Part shown: positions 13,630 to 28,044 of the stretch, one piece after another | Layout of the letters: every line of letters starts with the position of its first letter | Numbering within the stretch: the stretch's first letter is position 1 | NCBI RefSeq assembly: GCF_000283155.1 | Contig: NW_004454177.1 | Coordinates: 6,845,382-6,909,381, forward strand | Reading direction: 5' to 3' | Length of the DNA: 64,000 nucleotides | DNA from: Ceratotherium simum simum | Taxonomy: Eukaryota > Chordata > Mammalia > Perissodactyla > Rhinocerotidae | Notes under the pieces: generated by a model | Told to the model about the DNA's origin: nothing | Databases searched by the model: none | The model's input: the letters and a program-made list of their open reading frames with translations, nothing else | Position numbers and translations under genes: made by a program

Positions 13630-14073
13630 GAATAAGAAACTTTAGTAAATAATGAAAGACACTATGAATAAGAACAGCTCCAAAGCCAAAATAAGATGAA
13701 TAATCCCATTGAATGGAAATATGGTTTTCTAGGTTCAAGGTAACTGATCAAACTTAGGTTCTAAAAGCATTTCTTTCCCTGCTTCTTTGGCATTTCTGAT
13801 CCAAGCCAGCAAGAATTCTTTCTCATTTATTTTACTCATTCCTTTAAATTTTGTTGTGAGAACTTTCTCTTCCAAGTTGGGCCATCTTGCAGGTTTTTCA
13901 GTTGTCTATATGTGTAGATAACTAAAAACCAACAAAAATTGTAGTAATTCTGTGCATGTCTGTCTATTCCCCACCTACCCCATCCCACCTCCACTTCCTA
14001 CCACACATCCCAGCGACATTGCCCTAGTACTTCCCTAAACTACCAAAAAAAACCCAAAACAGACTGGTTTGAG

Positions 14074-14296
14074 GTGTTTGTTTTTTTTTTTTAAAGATTT
14101 TATTTATTTATTTATTTTTCCCCCAAAGCCCCAGTAGATAGTTGTATGTCATAGCTGCACATCCTTCTAGTTGCTGTATGTGGGACGCGGCCTCAGTGTG
14201 GCCGGAGAAGTGGTGCATCGTTGCGTGCCCAGGATCCGAACCCGGGCCGCCAGCAGCGGAGCGCGCGCATTTAACCGCTAAGCCAGGGGGCCGGCC
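14074..14296 (-). mobile_element. ERE1 SINE with TSD
   Basis: Antisense ERE1 with a 5' poly-T/TTTA run and the end AAGCCAGGGGGCCGGCC. Target duplication CTGGTTTGAG at 14064-14073 and 14297-14306. Confidence 0.93.
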
Positions 14297-14754
14297 CTGG
14301 TTTGAGTTTTAACTGCTTTTATTTTTCCTTTCAGTCTTCTTAAAATGTGTGGCAAATGCTCCCAAACACAAGCAGCTGAAAGAATAAACGGGAGGTATTC
14401 TTCCTGTCCAGGTTATTCAGTCTCTGAAGCGTTGATTAGAAGGAACTGAACTTTCAAAATGAGTTCCAGATTTGGTATATTTTAATAATTTGAGGTTTCT
14501 CCCATATCCATAACTTAAATTTTCAGAAAATAAGTTATGTTATAGCTGAATGGACAATGAACTAGCCAGAATTTTAACTTACAGGCTACACAGCAATATC
14601 GAAGATTGATGTAAAATACTTGTGAAGAGGTACTAGTAGGGAAGATAAGACAGCAGTGTGCTTTCAATGAAACTGTGAGTTTATAGTAATATGTATATTG
14701 AAGGGGGATGGTAGGTCAGATCCTGTTAGGTTTGGTGCATTAAAGAATGACTTG

Positions 14755-14962
14755 CGGGCCAGCCCCAGTGGCCTGGTGAAGTTCGGCATGCTCTGCTTTG
14801 GTGGCATGGGTTTGGTTCCTGGGCGTGGACCTACACCACTTGTCTGTCAGTGGCCATGCTGTGGTGGTGGCTTACAAACAAAGAGAGGAAGATTGGCAGC
14901 AGATCAGGAGATTCAGGGAAGCAGATCAGAAGATTCAGGGTGAATCTTCCTCAGCAAAAAAA
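14755..14962 (+). mobile_element. Diverged ERE SINE
   Basis: GCGGGCCAGCCCCAGTGGCC...TGCTGTGGTGGTGGCTTAC..AGAGGAAGATTGGCAGCAG with an internal 19-bp-scale duplication of CAGATCAGGAGATTCAGGG. Flanking AAAGAATGA repeats at 14742 and about 14963 are the likely target duplication. More mutated than the ERE1 copies. Confidence 0.8.
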
Positions 14963-15994
14963 AAAAGAATGAATTAGGATATCCCAGGATCATTCATTGG
15001 AGGAGACTGACTTTAATGAAAAAGAAAAAAAAAGTGTCATAGCAGGCAGGGAGAAGCAAATTTTGCTTAAGTGAGCAACACCTTAGAGTTAGGAGTTAGA
15101 AAATTCCTTGGAATGACTAAAGGAGACCCCTTGACAGGTTTACAAGTTTGGGGGTTTTGGCTTAGTATGTACTAGGAAATAGAGCAAGCAGGTGGGGGTT
15201 TTGTTGTTGAATCTTATTGCAGTCTTGCTGTTGGTCATTGGATCTAGCTGTTGAAGCCAGCTGTTTGGCTGTAACAGGCTGCGGAGGCAGGTGCTTCTCC
15301 AGATGTGGCCCTCTCTAGTTGTCAGCCCCTAATCGTATCATTCATTTTTGCACACTCATTTCTCATATAAACACCGAATAGCAATCTCAGCCTGTAGTCA
15401 TCGCTGAAGATAGTTCTCTTTGATACTATTTCCTTTGTAAAGATTTCCTGTTTTGGTAGATGTAATAAACAAGCTTGTGCCTTCCCCTCCCTGGCTGATT
15501 AAAAGGGTAGAAAGGTTACTAATTGTAGATAGAGCATTCGTGGTTCAAAATGAGAAATTTCATATATATTTTAAGCTGCTTATTAGGAAAATTTTATATC
15601 AACTGGTTTCACTTCATTGCTTGGCCTATTGCATTATCCATTCAAAACACAAACAAAATGCTCCGTGATTCTCTCTTCTGGACTTTGCTATCCGATCACA
15701 GTAGCGTGAGTTCATCAGTTATTACAGAATCCATTAGCATTCCTCCTCCACGCTATGGAGAGGAAGGCCAGTCATGGAAAAGGACCTGATAAAAACCAAT
15801 AAAAAAAAATTAAGGGTTCTCTTTCTACATAATTCCTGAAGACAACTGCTTTACTGAATCTCATTTGTTGGGATTTTTAGCAACCTGTCCCCCTTCTCCG
15901 AAGAAAAATCTTCACAGGGTTCAGTGCATGGAGACTTTAACTTGTAAATTAAAATTATTGGCTTTCAAAAGTTGTAGGTTAGTTGGTAGAGCTT

Positions 15995-17520
15995 TAAATG
16001 CAGTTTCACTCAGTCATTATTTATTAAGTACTTACTGAGTTTAAACACTATGTTAGGTAATGTGAGAGAGTCGGAGATGAATAAGGTATTTTTAAGGAAT
16101 GAGAGAGAGAGTAGATCTCTACTAGAGAGATAGGGTGCTTTTAAGGAGCTAGAATAGGATATATATAACCAAAATAAAGGAGAAATACTAAGCAGTAGGG
16201 GAGTACAGAGAAGGGAGAGGACATTTCTGATAGGAGATCCAGGAAGACTTGACAGAAGAGGCATTTATTTTCCATTGATGAATGAGAGTATTCGATTTCT
16301 CATAGAAGTAGCTATAATGATTCTAATGATGGGCCCTGACCTCTAAGCCCCTTGTGATCATTAAGTTAATTTTAGAACCTTAGAAGGGATGGCTAAGAGA
16401 GGCTCTAGTAGCTGGCCAGCTGCCACTGTCAGTATGAGAAGGCTCCAGTAGCCAGGAGGTGACGAGAGGATTGGCCCAGTGATTTTACTGCAGTTTAATT
16501 TAGTGACCCTTTCTTGAGTCCCTGCTATGTATGAAAACACTGTGTGGAGACTAGGATAAATAAAATGATACCCCTCCCATTTACTAACTAGTGGAGGGTA
16601 TAGATGCATAATACAACTAAGTGTAACAGAAGACAGAGTTGTAATTGGGCTGTAGAGGTATAAACAAAGGCTGTGGAAGCACAGAGGAGGAAGCCATTGG
16701 CATGGTATTTTGTGGTGGAAATTAGTTAAGGCTTCATACAGGAAGTAATATTTGACTGGGCCTTGAAAATGAGTGATATTTCAAATGTGGAAAGGAAAGG
16801 AAAGGAAAAGGCTTGGCACAGAGAGGAAATAGCGTTAAGAAAGGCACATAAACACAGGATTTGAATAGTCTAGTAATGCTAGAGTGGCTGGGGATAAGTT
16901 GGAAAGGTAGGGTGGAGCTGGGTAGTGAGTGAGGGACCTGAAATGACAATGCTAAGAGATTTAGACTATTTTGTAAGCAGGAGGGCGCCACCAAATGTTT
17001 TTGAGCGAGGGGGTAACACGATATGATTTGTGTACCATTCACTGTGCTGTGAATGGGTGACTTAGAGGAAAATGAAATAGGTATAGGTAGTAAGCAGTAG
17101 CATCAGTGTAGGTCAGAGATGATGAGTATGAACTGAGATACTAGGAATGGAAATAGAAAGGAGGAGATAGATTCAAGACACACTTGTGGGGTAGAAGCAA
17201 TAGAAGTTTTATTACCAGTTTGAAATGGGAAATGAGAAGGAAAGAAGAAAGGTTACTCCTGTGCTCCCAGTTAACTGGGATGGTAATGCCATTCATTAAT
17301 GAACATGGGACCATCACTAGAAGAGCAGATTTGATTTTGGAAAAGGGTGAGCTGGAGGTGTTTCTTTCCAGGTAACTATTGGGAGTTCATGTCAGGAACT
17401 TAAGGTCTGGTACCAGGGCCAGAGATATAAAATTTTGGGAATTATCACCAAACAAATTATAGTGATAGCTGTGGGACCAGAGGAGTTAGCTCTGAGAAAA
17501 TATAAAGCAAGGGGAGACAG
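15995..17520 (-). mobile_element. L2 LINE, fragmented, antisense
   Basis: Starts with the antisense L2 3' end (TTTATTAAGTACTTACTGAG TTTAAACACTATG), then CAGAGGAGGAAGCCATTGG and the region reading in reverse as the L2 3' coding end (GGGGGTAACACGATATGATT TG). Degraded, no intact RT. Confidence 0.6.
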
Positions 17521-18450
17521 TCAAAATCAGCACATGCCCTAATAGAAAACACCTTCTGTAGAAGGTAGAAAGAAGAAAAGCAAGTAGCAAAAGGAAATGG
17601 TTGGCAACAAGAGTAAAACTAGGAAAGGGAAGAAAGAGTTTGAGAGAGTAGGGAGGTGCTCAGCAATTCAGATGCTGTGACCGCAGGGGACGTGGTAGGC
17701 CTGGGGCAGGACGGGGTTCTAGCCTGTCATACATATGAATTGTTCATATAAATATTTATGTACATGAAAGTATTTATAAGTCAGCCACTCTCTATCCTTT
17801 GGCCTGCCATCCTTGCTCATTTTCTTCATATTCCTCCCAAACCTCACCCCTCATATCTCCCATCTACTCTCTCTTAAAACAGTGAGAGGAGGAGAAAAGA
17901 AGGGGGAAGTTGAAGCACAACGAGGGTTGAAGTTAAAATGTAAACATTCTTGGGTCAGTTTATAAATAAGTTGCTTATTCTTTATTTTGGATAAGCCACA
18001 TTAATGATGATAATGTCACTTTAATTTTTTAAGTCAGTATGTCTCTAGTGGTCATAAATATGTTTGTCATAAGTAAAAATAATTTGAAAATTCTTGGTTC
18101 AGTTGAGTAGGCTTGCGTGTATTTACTGATTCTGATGTGGTCTTAACATCAATCAGTATCCAATTTCATTTTTGTTCTTAAATGAACAAACACCACTTGC
18201 CTCACTCAGTCTAGGCTTATGAAGGGAACAGTGCTGGTTTTGCTGACATAAACCAATCGTGTTTTCTTTCAGTTAATCAGATATTTTTTGCATTCCACCT
18301 CAATCATATCTCTATTTCACTATTATTTTACGTTTAAGTGGCTGGTTATATAATTTCTAAATGTTCTCTTTTCACATTTGCTATTCAAACTTAATGATCC
18401 AGAACCTTTATACTAGTGACCAGAAACTAGTATTTGCTGGGTGAAGATAA

Positions 18451-19295
<845 letters not shown>

Positions 19296-19424
19296 TGATT
19301 GGGTTCATGGAAAGTGAGACATGCTAAGTTATTCCAGTAATTGAGTGATGGAGTATAAATGGCCCATTTAACAACCTTTCTTAGCTCCAGTTTGCTGAAT
19401 TGGCACCTCTGGAGGCAAGGTTCT

Positions 19425-19665
19425 ATAGGAACAGAGTGCAGGCTCTGGCTTCAGATAGCCCTGCCTGAGTTTGCTTGAGTTTGGCTCTGGGCTCTGCACA
19501 TAGCTACTAGTGTTGTGTGGCAGATTACTAAGTCTGTCTGAGCTTTAATTTCCTCCTCTATAAATGGCTGACAGTTTTGTGAAGGCTATTACTATGAAAC
19601 TAAATTAAATAATGTATGTAAAGAATCAGGCCCGTCACCTAGTAGCAAGGCAATAAATATTCCTG
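19425..19665 (+). mobile_element. MIR SINE
   Basis: MIR core order: CTGGCTTCAGATAGCCCTGC, TTAATTTCCTCCTCTATAAA, AAATTAAATAATGTATGTAA AG and CAATAAATATTCCTG. Confidence 0.75.
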
Positions 19666-20214
19666 TTTCACCCCTGTCCTTCACCTCCTCTCCCACTCTT
19701 TTTCAGGAAAATATTTCCATTTACTGGGGCCCCACTGAGATGTGGCAATAAATGCCAAGGATAAAGCAAGCTTTGCGTCTTAGTCTTGCTGCTACTACAT
19801 TTCCTACTTCTATGACATCCCCCCAACTCAAATAAAAAAGTACTTTTTACGTGAATAGGCTGTAGGGTAAGTAGCTCTTGGAAAAATTTAGCGCTGACAA
19901 CAAACACCAGATACCCAGAATCTGCAGTGTTTTAATCATCATTTATGTGCACATGAGAAAAGAACATTTTAGAGACAGTGCAGTAAGCAGTCTATTTAGT
20001 TTTGCCTAATCATATTTTCATTTTAAGGAAGAACATTCAGAGTAAATGTCCACTGGGGGGGCCACAAAGTGTGCTACATTTTAGAATAAATAGGTGAAAC
20101 TTGTACTATATTTAACTTTTAGTCTCCTTAGAATTAATGACTTAAATGTAGGTCAGATAATAAGAAAAATAAAAATAGAGAAAAATAAAATAGAGAAGGA
20201 AGTTTGAGGATGGT

Positions 20215-21620
20215 GGGTAGGAAGTTATTAAGTGTGGTCAGGGAACCCCGTCACTACGAAAGTGACATTTCAGCAAAGACTTAAAGAAGGTGAGGGAGTA
20301 AGCTGTGCAGTCTGAGGAAGAGCTTTCCAGGCAAAGGAACAACAGGTGCAAAGGCCCCACGGAGGGAGCATGCTTGAGTGTGAGGATGGAGGCCTGTGTG
20401 CTTGAAAGGAATGAGTGACAGGACAAGAGAGATGAGGTCAGAGAGACAAGAGCTTACTTTTAGGGTCCAGTTAGTCAGTGTAAAGACCTTAGTTTTAGTT
20501 TTTACTCTGAGTGAAATGCAAAGGATCAGAGGGTTTTGACAAAGGGGTGACATAATCTGACTTGTTTTTTTCTAAATTTTTTAATGAAAAATTTCAAAGA
20601 AAATCAAAAGAATTTTACACTGACTTTTGTTTTAAAAAAGTCACTTTGGCTACTCTGTTGGTTGAAAGGTTCAAGGGCTGAAGGAGGGAGACCAGTTAGT
20701 AGGAGACTTTTGCAATAATCCAAATGAGAGATATTGGTGGCTAGTTCCCAGACTGGGGTGTAGAGGTGGAGATGGGAAGAAGTGGTCAGATTCAAGAGAT
20801 ACCACATACTGTGTGGCAGGCACTGTTCAAAGCATTTTACAAACGTTTATTATAACAACCCTATGAGAGACATAAGACTGTCACCTCATTTTACAAGTGA
20901 TAAAACTGAAGCCAGGAGACGTTTAGCAATTTTCTCAAGATAACACAGCTACTAAGTGGCTAAACTAGAATTTGAACCTAGGCAGTCTGGCTCCAACAAC
21001 ATTTATGTTGCATTTGATGTGAGACAAAGAGAGTAATTAAAGGTAACTCCAGGGTTTGTGGCTTGAGCAACTGGAAGGATGGATTTACTGCTAACTGAGA
21101 TGGGGATGGCTAGGGAAGAATACTTATATTTTGGAGAGATGTTTTGGATCTGTTAGTCTGAGATGCCTCTTCGACATCTAAGTTGAGATATTGTGTAGTT
21201 GAACGTAGGAGACTGTAACTTAGTTGAGAGTTGTGGGCTGAGGATGTACATTTGGGAATTGTCATTGTACAGATAATATTTAAAGCTATGAGATGAGATC
21301 ACTTTTTAGGCAGTGATTATAGAGAAGAGAAGAGGTCCAAGGATTAACCTCTGGAGCACACTAATATTCAGAGATCAGGAAAATGAAGAGGAATCAGCAT
21401 AGGAATGGCTAGTGAGGTAAGCCAGAGAGTCTGCTGTCCTAGAAAACAAGTGAAGAAAATGTTTCAAGGAGGAGGGAGTGAGCAACTGTGTGGAGTGCTG
21501 CTGATAGGTCAGATCGGGTAACTAAGAACTGAATATTGGATTTAGAACTGTGGAGGTCATTGATGATCTTGAAGTACAGTTTTGGTGGGGAGAGAGGAGC
21601 AAAAACCTAATTCATGTGGA
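20215..21620 (-). mobile_element. L2 LINE, antisense, interrupted by a MIR
   Basis: The reverse strand carries the L2 3' half. AGCTTTCCAGGCAAAGGAAC, GACAAAGGGGTGACATAATC, GGAGACCAGTTAGTAGGAGA and AGAGAAGAGGTCCAAGGATT match antisense L2 reverse-transcriptase and 3' regions; the last corresponds to the segment just before the YADD box in CR1/L2 RTs. 20810-21000 is a MIR inserted into it. Reading frame destroyed. Confidence 0.8.
20810..21000 (-). mobile_element. MIR SINE inserted in L2
   Basis: Antisense MIR: GTGGCAGGCACTGTTCAAAG, CATTTTACAAGTGATAAAAC TGAAGCC, CACAGCTACTAAGTGGC, GAACCTAGGCAGTCTGGCTC. Confidence 0.8.
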
Positions 21621-21830
21621 TACGACAGAAAAGGAATGGAAGGGAAATGGAGAAAGGAAATAGACACAACTTTTTCCAGTTTTACTATAAAAGAAAGCAG
21701 AGAAGGGATCCAGTGGATTGCTCTGGCTGGAGTAACCAGTGAGCTTGTCGTAATCAACTGGATGTCCTCAGTCTTTATCTTAATAACCAGCAATATTTAG
21801 CACTTGACCACTCCTTGCTTTCTTTTTTTA

Positions 21831-22862
21831 AAACAGACTTTATTTTTTAGAGCAGTTTTAGGTTCACAGCAGAATTGAGTGGAAAATATAGAGAGTTCCC
21901 ATAGAGCCCCTATCCCCACACACATAGCCACTATCAATATCCTGCACCAAAGTAGAACACCTGTTACAATCGATCAACCTACATTGAGACATCATTATCA
22001 CACAAAGTCCATAGTTTACATTAGGGCTCACTCTTGGTGGTGTACATTCTATGGGTTTGGACGAATATATACTGACATATATCCACCATTATAGTGTCAT
22101 CATACAGAACAGTTTCACTGCCCTAAAAATCCTCTGTACTTATGCATCCCCCTCTCCCCCCTAACCTCTGGCAACCACTGGTCATTTTACTGTCTCCATA
22201 GTTTTGCCTTTTCCAGAATGTCATATACTTGGAATCCTACTGTATGTAGCCTTTTCAGATTGGCTTCTTTCACTTGGTAATATGCATATAGGGTTCCTCT
22301 ATGTCTTTTCATGGCTTGATAACTCATTTCTTTTTAATGCTGAATAATATTCCATTGTCTGGATGTACCATAGTTTATTTAATCCATTATCCATAACCCG
22401 TTGATGGACATCTTGGTTGCCTCCACATTTTGACAATTATAAATAAAGATGCTATAAACATTTATGTGCAAGTTTTTGTGCAGACATAGGTTTTCAACTC
22501 GTTTGAGTAAATACTAAGGCGTATGATTGCTAGATTGTATGGTAAGAGTATGTTTCATTTTGTAAGAAACCACCAAACTGTCTTTCAAAGTGGCTGTACC
22601 AGTTTGCATTCCCACCAGCAGTGAATGAGAGTTCCCGTTGCTCCGCATCCTCACCAGCATTTGGTGTTGTCAGTGCTTTGGATTTTTGTCATTCTAATAG
22701 GTGTGTAGTGGTATCTCATTGTTTTAATTTGCAATTCCCTAATGGAAAAGATGTGATGAGCATCTTTTCATATGCGTATTTACCATTTGTATATCTGATT
22801 TGGTGATGTGTTCTCTCCAAGTGTTTTGCCCATTTTTTAACTGGGTTGTTTGTTTTCTTATC
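21831..22862 (-). mobile_element. L1 3' portion, antisense (about 1 kb)
   Basis: Antisense L1MB-like 3'UTR and terminal ORF2: TTTTTTAGAGCAGTTTTAGG TTCACAGC, CCATAGTTTACATTAGGGCT, GAATGTCATATACTTGGAAT, GTTGATGGACATCTTGGTTG, CATTCCCACCAGCAGTGAAT GAGAGTTCC. Inactive. Confidence 0.88.
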
Positions 22863-22919
22863 GTTGAGTCACTTCTTACCTTTTGAAATACTTTTTTCTC
22901 TTTGTGTCTCAGATACCAC

Positions 22920-23600
22920 ATTTCTCCAGTTTTCCTCCTGTGTCTCTAGGTGCACCTTCTCACTCTTTGCTAGATTTTTCTCTCTCTGTTCATCCTTTAA
23001 ATCTTTTCTTCTTTACACCGTGTTTCTGAACCATCTTATTTACTGCCGTGGGTTCGGTGATTGCTCTGATGTTCAGTCCTCACTTAACTCTCAATTAACT
23101 CTCTGGCCCAGACCTCTCCTCAAGGATGAAGAGTCATATATCCAATCCGTTTCTACTGATCAGTTTCACTTTCAAGTCTTAAATTTACATCAATGGAAAC
23201 ATTTTCAAAACTGAATTTAACTCCCCCCTCCCTAGATTTGCTCTATTCTGTGTTCCCTATCTTAGTGAATGGCATCAGCTTCTGACTAAGACAGAAACTA
23301 GCCTTGATTCCTCCTTCTCTCATACCATCGGCACAGCCAGTCAATTATCAAATCCTGTAGACGCAAGGCTCCATTCCTATAGCCACTTCGGTAGTGGCTC
23401 TTGCGTAGATTAAGTAATAACCAACTCAGTGGATTCCTGGCTCCAGTCTAATGCCTCTCTAATCCCTTCTCCACACTGCTGCCTGAGTAATCTTTCCAAA
23501 ACACAAATATAAAACAAAATACACGCATACACGCGCGCACACATAGATCTGATATCATTTTTCAGCTTAAAACTTTTCAATGGTTTATCATTGCCTGTAG
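22920..23600 (+). mobile_element. L2 fragment, sense
   Basis: ATATCCAATCCGTTTCTACT GA, ACTGAATTTAACTCCCCCC, CATCGGCACAGCCAGTCAAT TA and CTGCCTGAGTAATCTTTCC match L2 3' coding sequence in order, leading to the ERE insertion point at 23616. Confidence 0.6.
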
Positions 23601-23616
23601 ACTAAAGTTCATTCTT

Positions 23617-23865
23617 TTTTTTTTTTTTTTTTTTTGTGAGGAAGACCAGCCCTGAGCTAACATCTATTGCCAGTCCTCCTCCTTTTTCTCCCCAAAGGCC
23701 CAGTAGATAGTTGCATGTCATAGTTGCACATCCTTCTAGTTGCTGTATGTGGGATGCAGCCTCAGCATGGCCGGAGAAGCGGTGCGTCGGTGCGTGCCGG
23801 GATCTGAACCCGGGCCGCCAGTAGCAGAGCGCGCACACTTAACCGCTAAGCCACGGGGCTGACCC
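23617..23865 (-). mobile_element. ERE SINE, composite form, with 15-bp TSD
   Basis: Antisense: a poly-T, a GAGGAAGACCAGCCCTGAGC tail block, then the ERE1 body (CCCAGTAGATAGTTGCATGT ... GCTAAGCCACGGGGCTGACCC). Target duplication CTAAAGTTCATTCTT / CTAAAGTTCACTCTT at 23602-23616 and 23866-23880. Confidence 0.92.
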
Positions 23866-24059
23866 CTAAAGTTCACTCTTAATGTGGCTAGCACATTGAC
23901 TTTCAGACATTTTTGACCATGACCATAGTAAAAAATACATTTTATCCTGTGACCTAAAACATACATATATATACAACTGAACAATGTTTTAATAAGAAAG
24001 CAAAACTTGCCTTTACTATGTGCATTACGCTCCAATATATTTTATTCTATTACATTAAA

Positions 24060-24330
24060 AAATATTGATTATAGTTTACTAAATTGATCTCCTGACTGCT
24101 GTTTGGAAAACAATGGCAGAGAAATACCTTTATGACCTGGCTCCTGCCTATCTCTTCAGCCCCAATTCCCATTCTACAACTAGTCACCCTGATTTTCTTC
24201 TAGTTCCCTGAACACGAGATATTCTCTGGAGCAATTCCCTCTGCCTAGAATACTTCTTCCTCCTCCACCCTGGCCCCCTTACGCCCTCCCTCTGCCACTA
24301 CCCACTCCTATATTCTACAATAAGAAATTA
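24060..24330 (+). mobile_element. L2 fragment, sense
   Basis: TATGACCTGGCTCCTGCCTA TCTCTTCAGCCCC and AATTCCCTCTGCCTAGAATA C are the L2 3' block, continuing after the ERE insertion. Confidence 0.65.
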
Positions 24331-24559
24331 GATGTGATAGAAAGAAGAATCTAGATAATTTCTAACATTTTTCAGGTTTCTGGGTTTTCTTTTATCATGG
24401 GACTTACCAGACTTTTTACTGTAATTCTGTCATTGTATATCTTCCACACCAGACTGTGGGCTTAGAGGAAGTAAAGGCAAAACATGTGTTTTTTACAGTT
24501 GTCTATAGCCTAGCAGAGTATCTGGCCTGTAGTAGGACTTAGTAAATAGTAAGTACATA

Positions 24560-25080
24560 GTAAATAGAATCCTGCTTAAAACCCTCCAGTGGCTTTCACT
24601 TACATTTAGAATAAAATTCAAAAGGTCATTATTATTATGGCCTGCAAGGCACAACTGTGACTGGCTCCCCTCTTTAATCTCATTTCCTACCACGCTTCAC
24701 CTTAGGTTCTGAACTCCAGTCACGGAGGCATCCTTGCTGTTTCTCAAACTTGAGGAGCACATGCACGTCCTTGTTGCGTCAAATATTCGCATGGCTTGCT
24801 TCCTCACCTCACTTGGGGTTTCTGCTTAAATGTCCCCTCAGAGAGGCCTTTCCTGAATCCTCCCATCATTCTCTTTCCATAACTCTGCTTCATTTTTTTT
24901 CATAGCACTTACCACTATCTTACTTGATTTGTTTATTGTGTCCCCACCCCCACATCCCCACTGCCTCTTGACTGTAATAAGATTTTGTTTTCGTTCACAC
25001 TGTATTCCCAGAGCTTAGGACAATGTGTGGGTCCTAGTAGGCACTCAGTAAATATTTTTTAAATGAATGAATGCATGCAT
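24560..25080 (+). mobile_element. L2 3' end, sense
   Basis: Well-preserved L2 end: CTGCTTAAAACCCTCCAGTG GCTTTC, GGCCTGCAAGGCACA, TGGGGTTTCTGCTTAAATGT CCCCTCAGAGAGGCCTTTCC, then GGCACTCAGTAAATATTTTT TAAATGAATGAATG. Confidence 0.85.
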
Positions 25081-25136
25081 GCATAGATTTGTTAAAATGC
25101 GAACTACCAAAACCCCTCCAGAGTACACACTGTATT

Positions 25137-25385
25137 TAAATAATAATATCAGTAACAGTAATTTACATTTCTTCAAGGCTTTCAGTTTACAAAATATTGC
25201 TTATACTTGATCTAACTTGAGCTACATAACTGTGCTCTGGAATTGGTATTGACACGTTATTTTATCATTTTGCCAATGAAGTTTAAGAAGCTGAAGTTTA
25301 AAGAAATTAGTTGACTTGCCTAAAGCCACACAGGTAACAAATGACTAAGTCAGTACTCAAATTCAGTGTTTGTTCTACTAGACCA
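25137..25385 (-). mobile_element. MIR SINE
   Basis: Antisense MIR: TTTACATTTCTTCAAGGCTT TCAG, TTGACTTGCCTAAAGCCACA CAGGTAAC and CAGTGTTTGTTCTACTAGAC CAC. Confidence 0.75.
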
Positions 25386-26664
25386 CACTGTTGCAAAGAA
25401 AGGGCAAGATAAACAAACCACTTCCTCTGCTTTTCCAGTGTCCACAGTATTTCCTGTGAGCAAGTTGGATCCCCTCCACCCTCTACCCCCACGCCCTGGC
25501 ATGATGGCAAAAGATTTTTACTCAAGCCTTACCAGAGCTGGCTTCAGGGAGTGGATGCTGGTAAAATACCTAACCATGCTGTCAACCACATTGTCTATTA
25601 GTGCTTAGAAATAAACTATATAACATTTTAACTACTTAGAAAGAACTAATGTTTGTAGTATAAGTTAACATGTAAGTTTAAAGATTCTCACACCGTCAAC
25701 ATAATTATCCTAAATGTGGTCCTTTTTAATCTCAGACAAGTAATTCCTTAGGTAGGAATAAAAATTTTTTATAAAATTAAGTACAGAAAATGAGAAACAA
25801 CCCAATCTAGGAAATGAGTAGACAGTTGCTATGGTACCAGTATGATCTCTCTTGCCCTGGGGGATGTGCATGTGCTTGGCCTTGTCTAACATCATAGGCC
25901 TGAATCCCAAAGCCCATCAGAGAATGCTGTCAAAAGGATAAGGTATAGGAGAAAATGAATTCATAAAGTAGTTTAGTCTTTTCTTCCCTTAGACATTCTT
26001 CAAGTACTGTAAATTTTCAGGTTTATGTGAAGAAAACCTAGAGCCTGTCCTTGAGTCCTTTTTCTGCTTACATCTCTAGTTTCTGGGCACAATTGCACCT
26101 CACTGGACCTAGAGTTAATTTTTTACATGGAGGCTGGAGCCAGCTACTTTCCAGCCTGTCAGGTCTACGGTTACTGTTCGACAGAAGATAATGTGGTTGA
26201 GGGAAGTCCTTAAGAACAAGATCCTTTCTTTTCTCAGGCTATTTTCATAGACTTGAGCTGACTTTTCTGTCAAAAGGATCTAGAAACTCCAGCAGAACTG
26301 GTATAGTTTTCTGAATTAGCACTTGGGAGGCAAAGTGGGGAAGGCCCCATCGTCTAACTTCTTCTAGCCAAGTTGAATTCCAGAGCATCTACAGCTGTGT
26401 GGGAGGCCATGCTGTAAGAATGGATACAGTTAGTTCAAGAATTCTAAGCGTCTCTTTATTGTCAGTAATGTATGGAATGAAGTGTCCTCACAATTAGTGG
26501 ATATTTCTATGCCTGGTCTTATTTGTTTGATACAGGCTTCCCTTCATGGACATCTTGAGATGTACTAAAGACACACTTTCAAGTTGGAATGACAGTGTTA
26601 TAAATTTAAAAGAGGATTTATTTGAGGCTGAATCAATTTTATACCACTTAGTTTTATAATTATG

Positions 26665-26800
26665 TGTATGTCTTCCTCCCCTCTCCCTTAGAAAAGCCCC
26701 TTGATATCAGAACTGTGCTTTGCACATCATCATCTTCCATAAAATCTAACAGTGCCTGGTACGGTATAAACATTCAGAAAACACTTTTTATTGAGAAACT
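26665..26800 (+). mobile_element. L2 3'-end fragment
   Basis: CCCCTTGATATCAGAACTGT, then ACAGTGCCTGGTACGGTATA AACATTCAG resembles the terminal L2 segment. Confidence 0.45.
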
Positions 26801-28044
26801 GAATCATCACTTACCTATTGAATCTTAAATCAGACTCCGGTACTTTATTATTAAAGTGCTAGTTAACTCACTGATGATCTGAATTATTAATTGGTTTTAT
26901 GTACTTCTGTTATATAGGTTATTATGTAGATGACCAGGTCAAGTTACTTCTAGTTTTAAAAAGGTTTTGATCTATAGTGTTGGCTTTCTATGTCTCAAAT
27001 AAAATAAGTTTGGTCCAGACCAATATTTTTGGATTAAACTTCTCAGAGCATCCCAGAGAGCAGTTAGGTAAAACCCTGAGCCTAAATTATAGAAGGATTA
27101 CAAGTTAAAACTTGCTATTTTTTCAAGCTGTTGCAGAAGTTGAGACCTGGCCTGGCCACGTGTATTAGCAGATACTCTTTCTGCCTTCCTCTCCCGCTGA
27201 GGGAAGCCAACAACTTAAATTTTTTGAGCACCAAACTCATTCGCTACCAATATATTTTTTAAAACCGTCAGAAGCCTACTTCTTAAAGCCTACTTTGTCT
27301 TATTCAGCAATTATGCCACCTGCTAGCAAATATAGTAAGATCAGTCATTTATTTACAGTGAAGGAAAATTAATTTATAGTGAAAAAACTGCAGTGACAGC
27401 GAGTGCATAGAGATCTCTTGTGGACAATATTTTTGAGTCCTTATTGATTAGACTTCATTGTGACTTAATTAATTGTAATACTGCATAAGCATTTTATCAC
27501 TGGGAATGCAAAACCCAGGCTTACATAATGCTTCTGATGGAGACTGTGCTGTGCAGCTACTGCCAAAAAGCTTCTACTTAGATGCAAACAACTCTGCCCT
27601 GATTGGCTTATCATCAAGAACCACACAACATCTTGCTTGGCTAAGAGCACTTTGTTTAGAGGGAAAGGGACAGGAGATTAAAGTAGCTCACTCATCAGTC
27701 TCCATATACTAAGGGGTTCAGAGTCCTCAGGGCAGTCCTCTCATTCCTTTTTGAGGCATACTCTACTGCAAGGGAGAAAATCTGTGTAGTGCTTTTGTGT
27801 TAATGAATACAGAAATCACAAATGTTTCCAAGAAAGAGGCTAGATCTACTTCAGAGTTAAGTAGGCCTTCTCTGCCTGTCTCCATGATTTTATCTTATAT
27901 AATAAAAAACTAGTGGGTAAGTATTAGTACTGCCTTATTTATTATTACCCTTTTCAAGCAATCTGTCTCCTAGTTTATGGCAACCCTACAGAGGAAAATA
28001 GAGAAAGGGAGGGAGTTAAGTGGAAGGACTCCAGAGATTTGGAT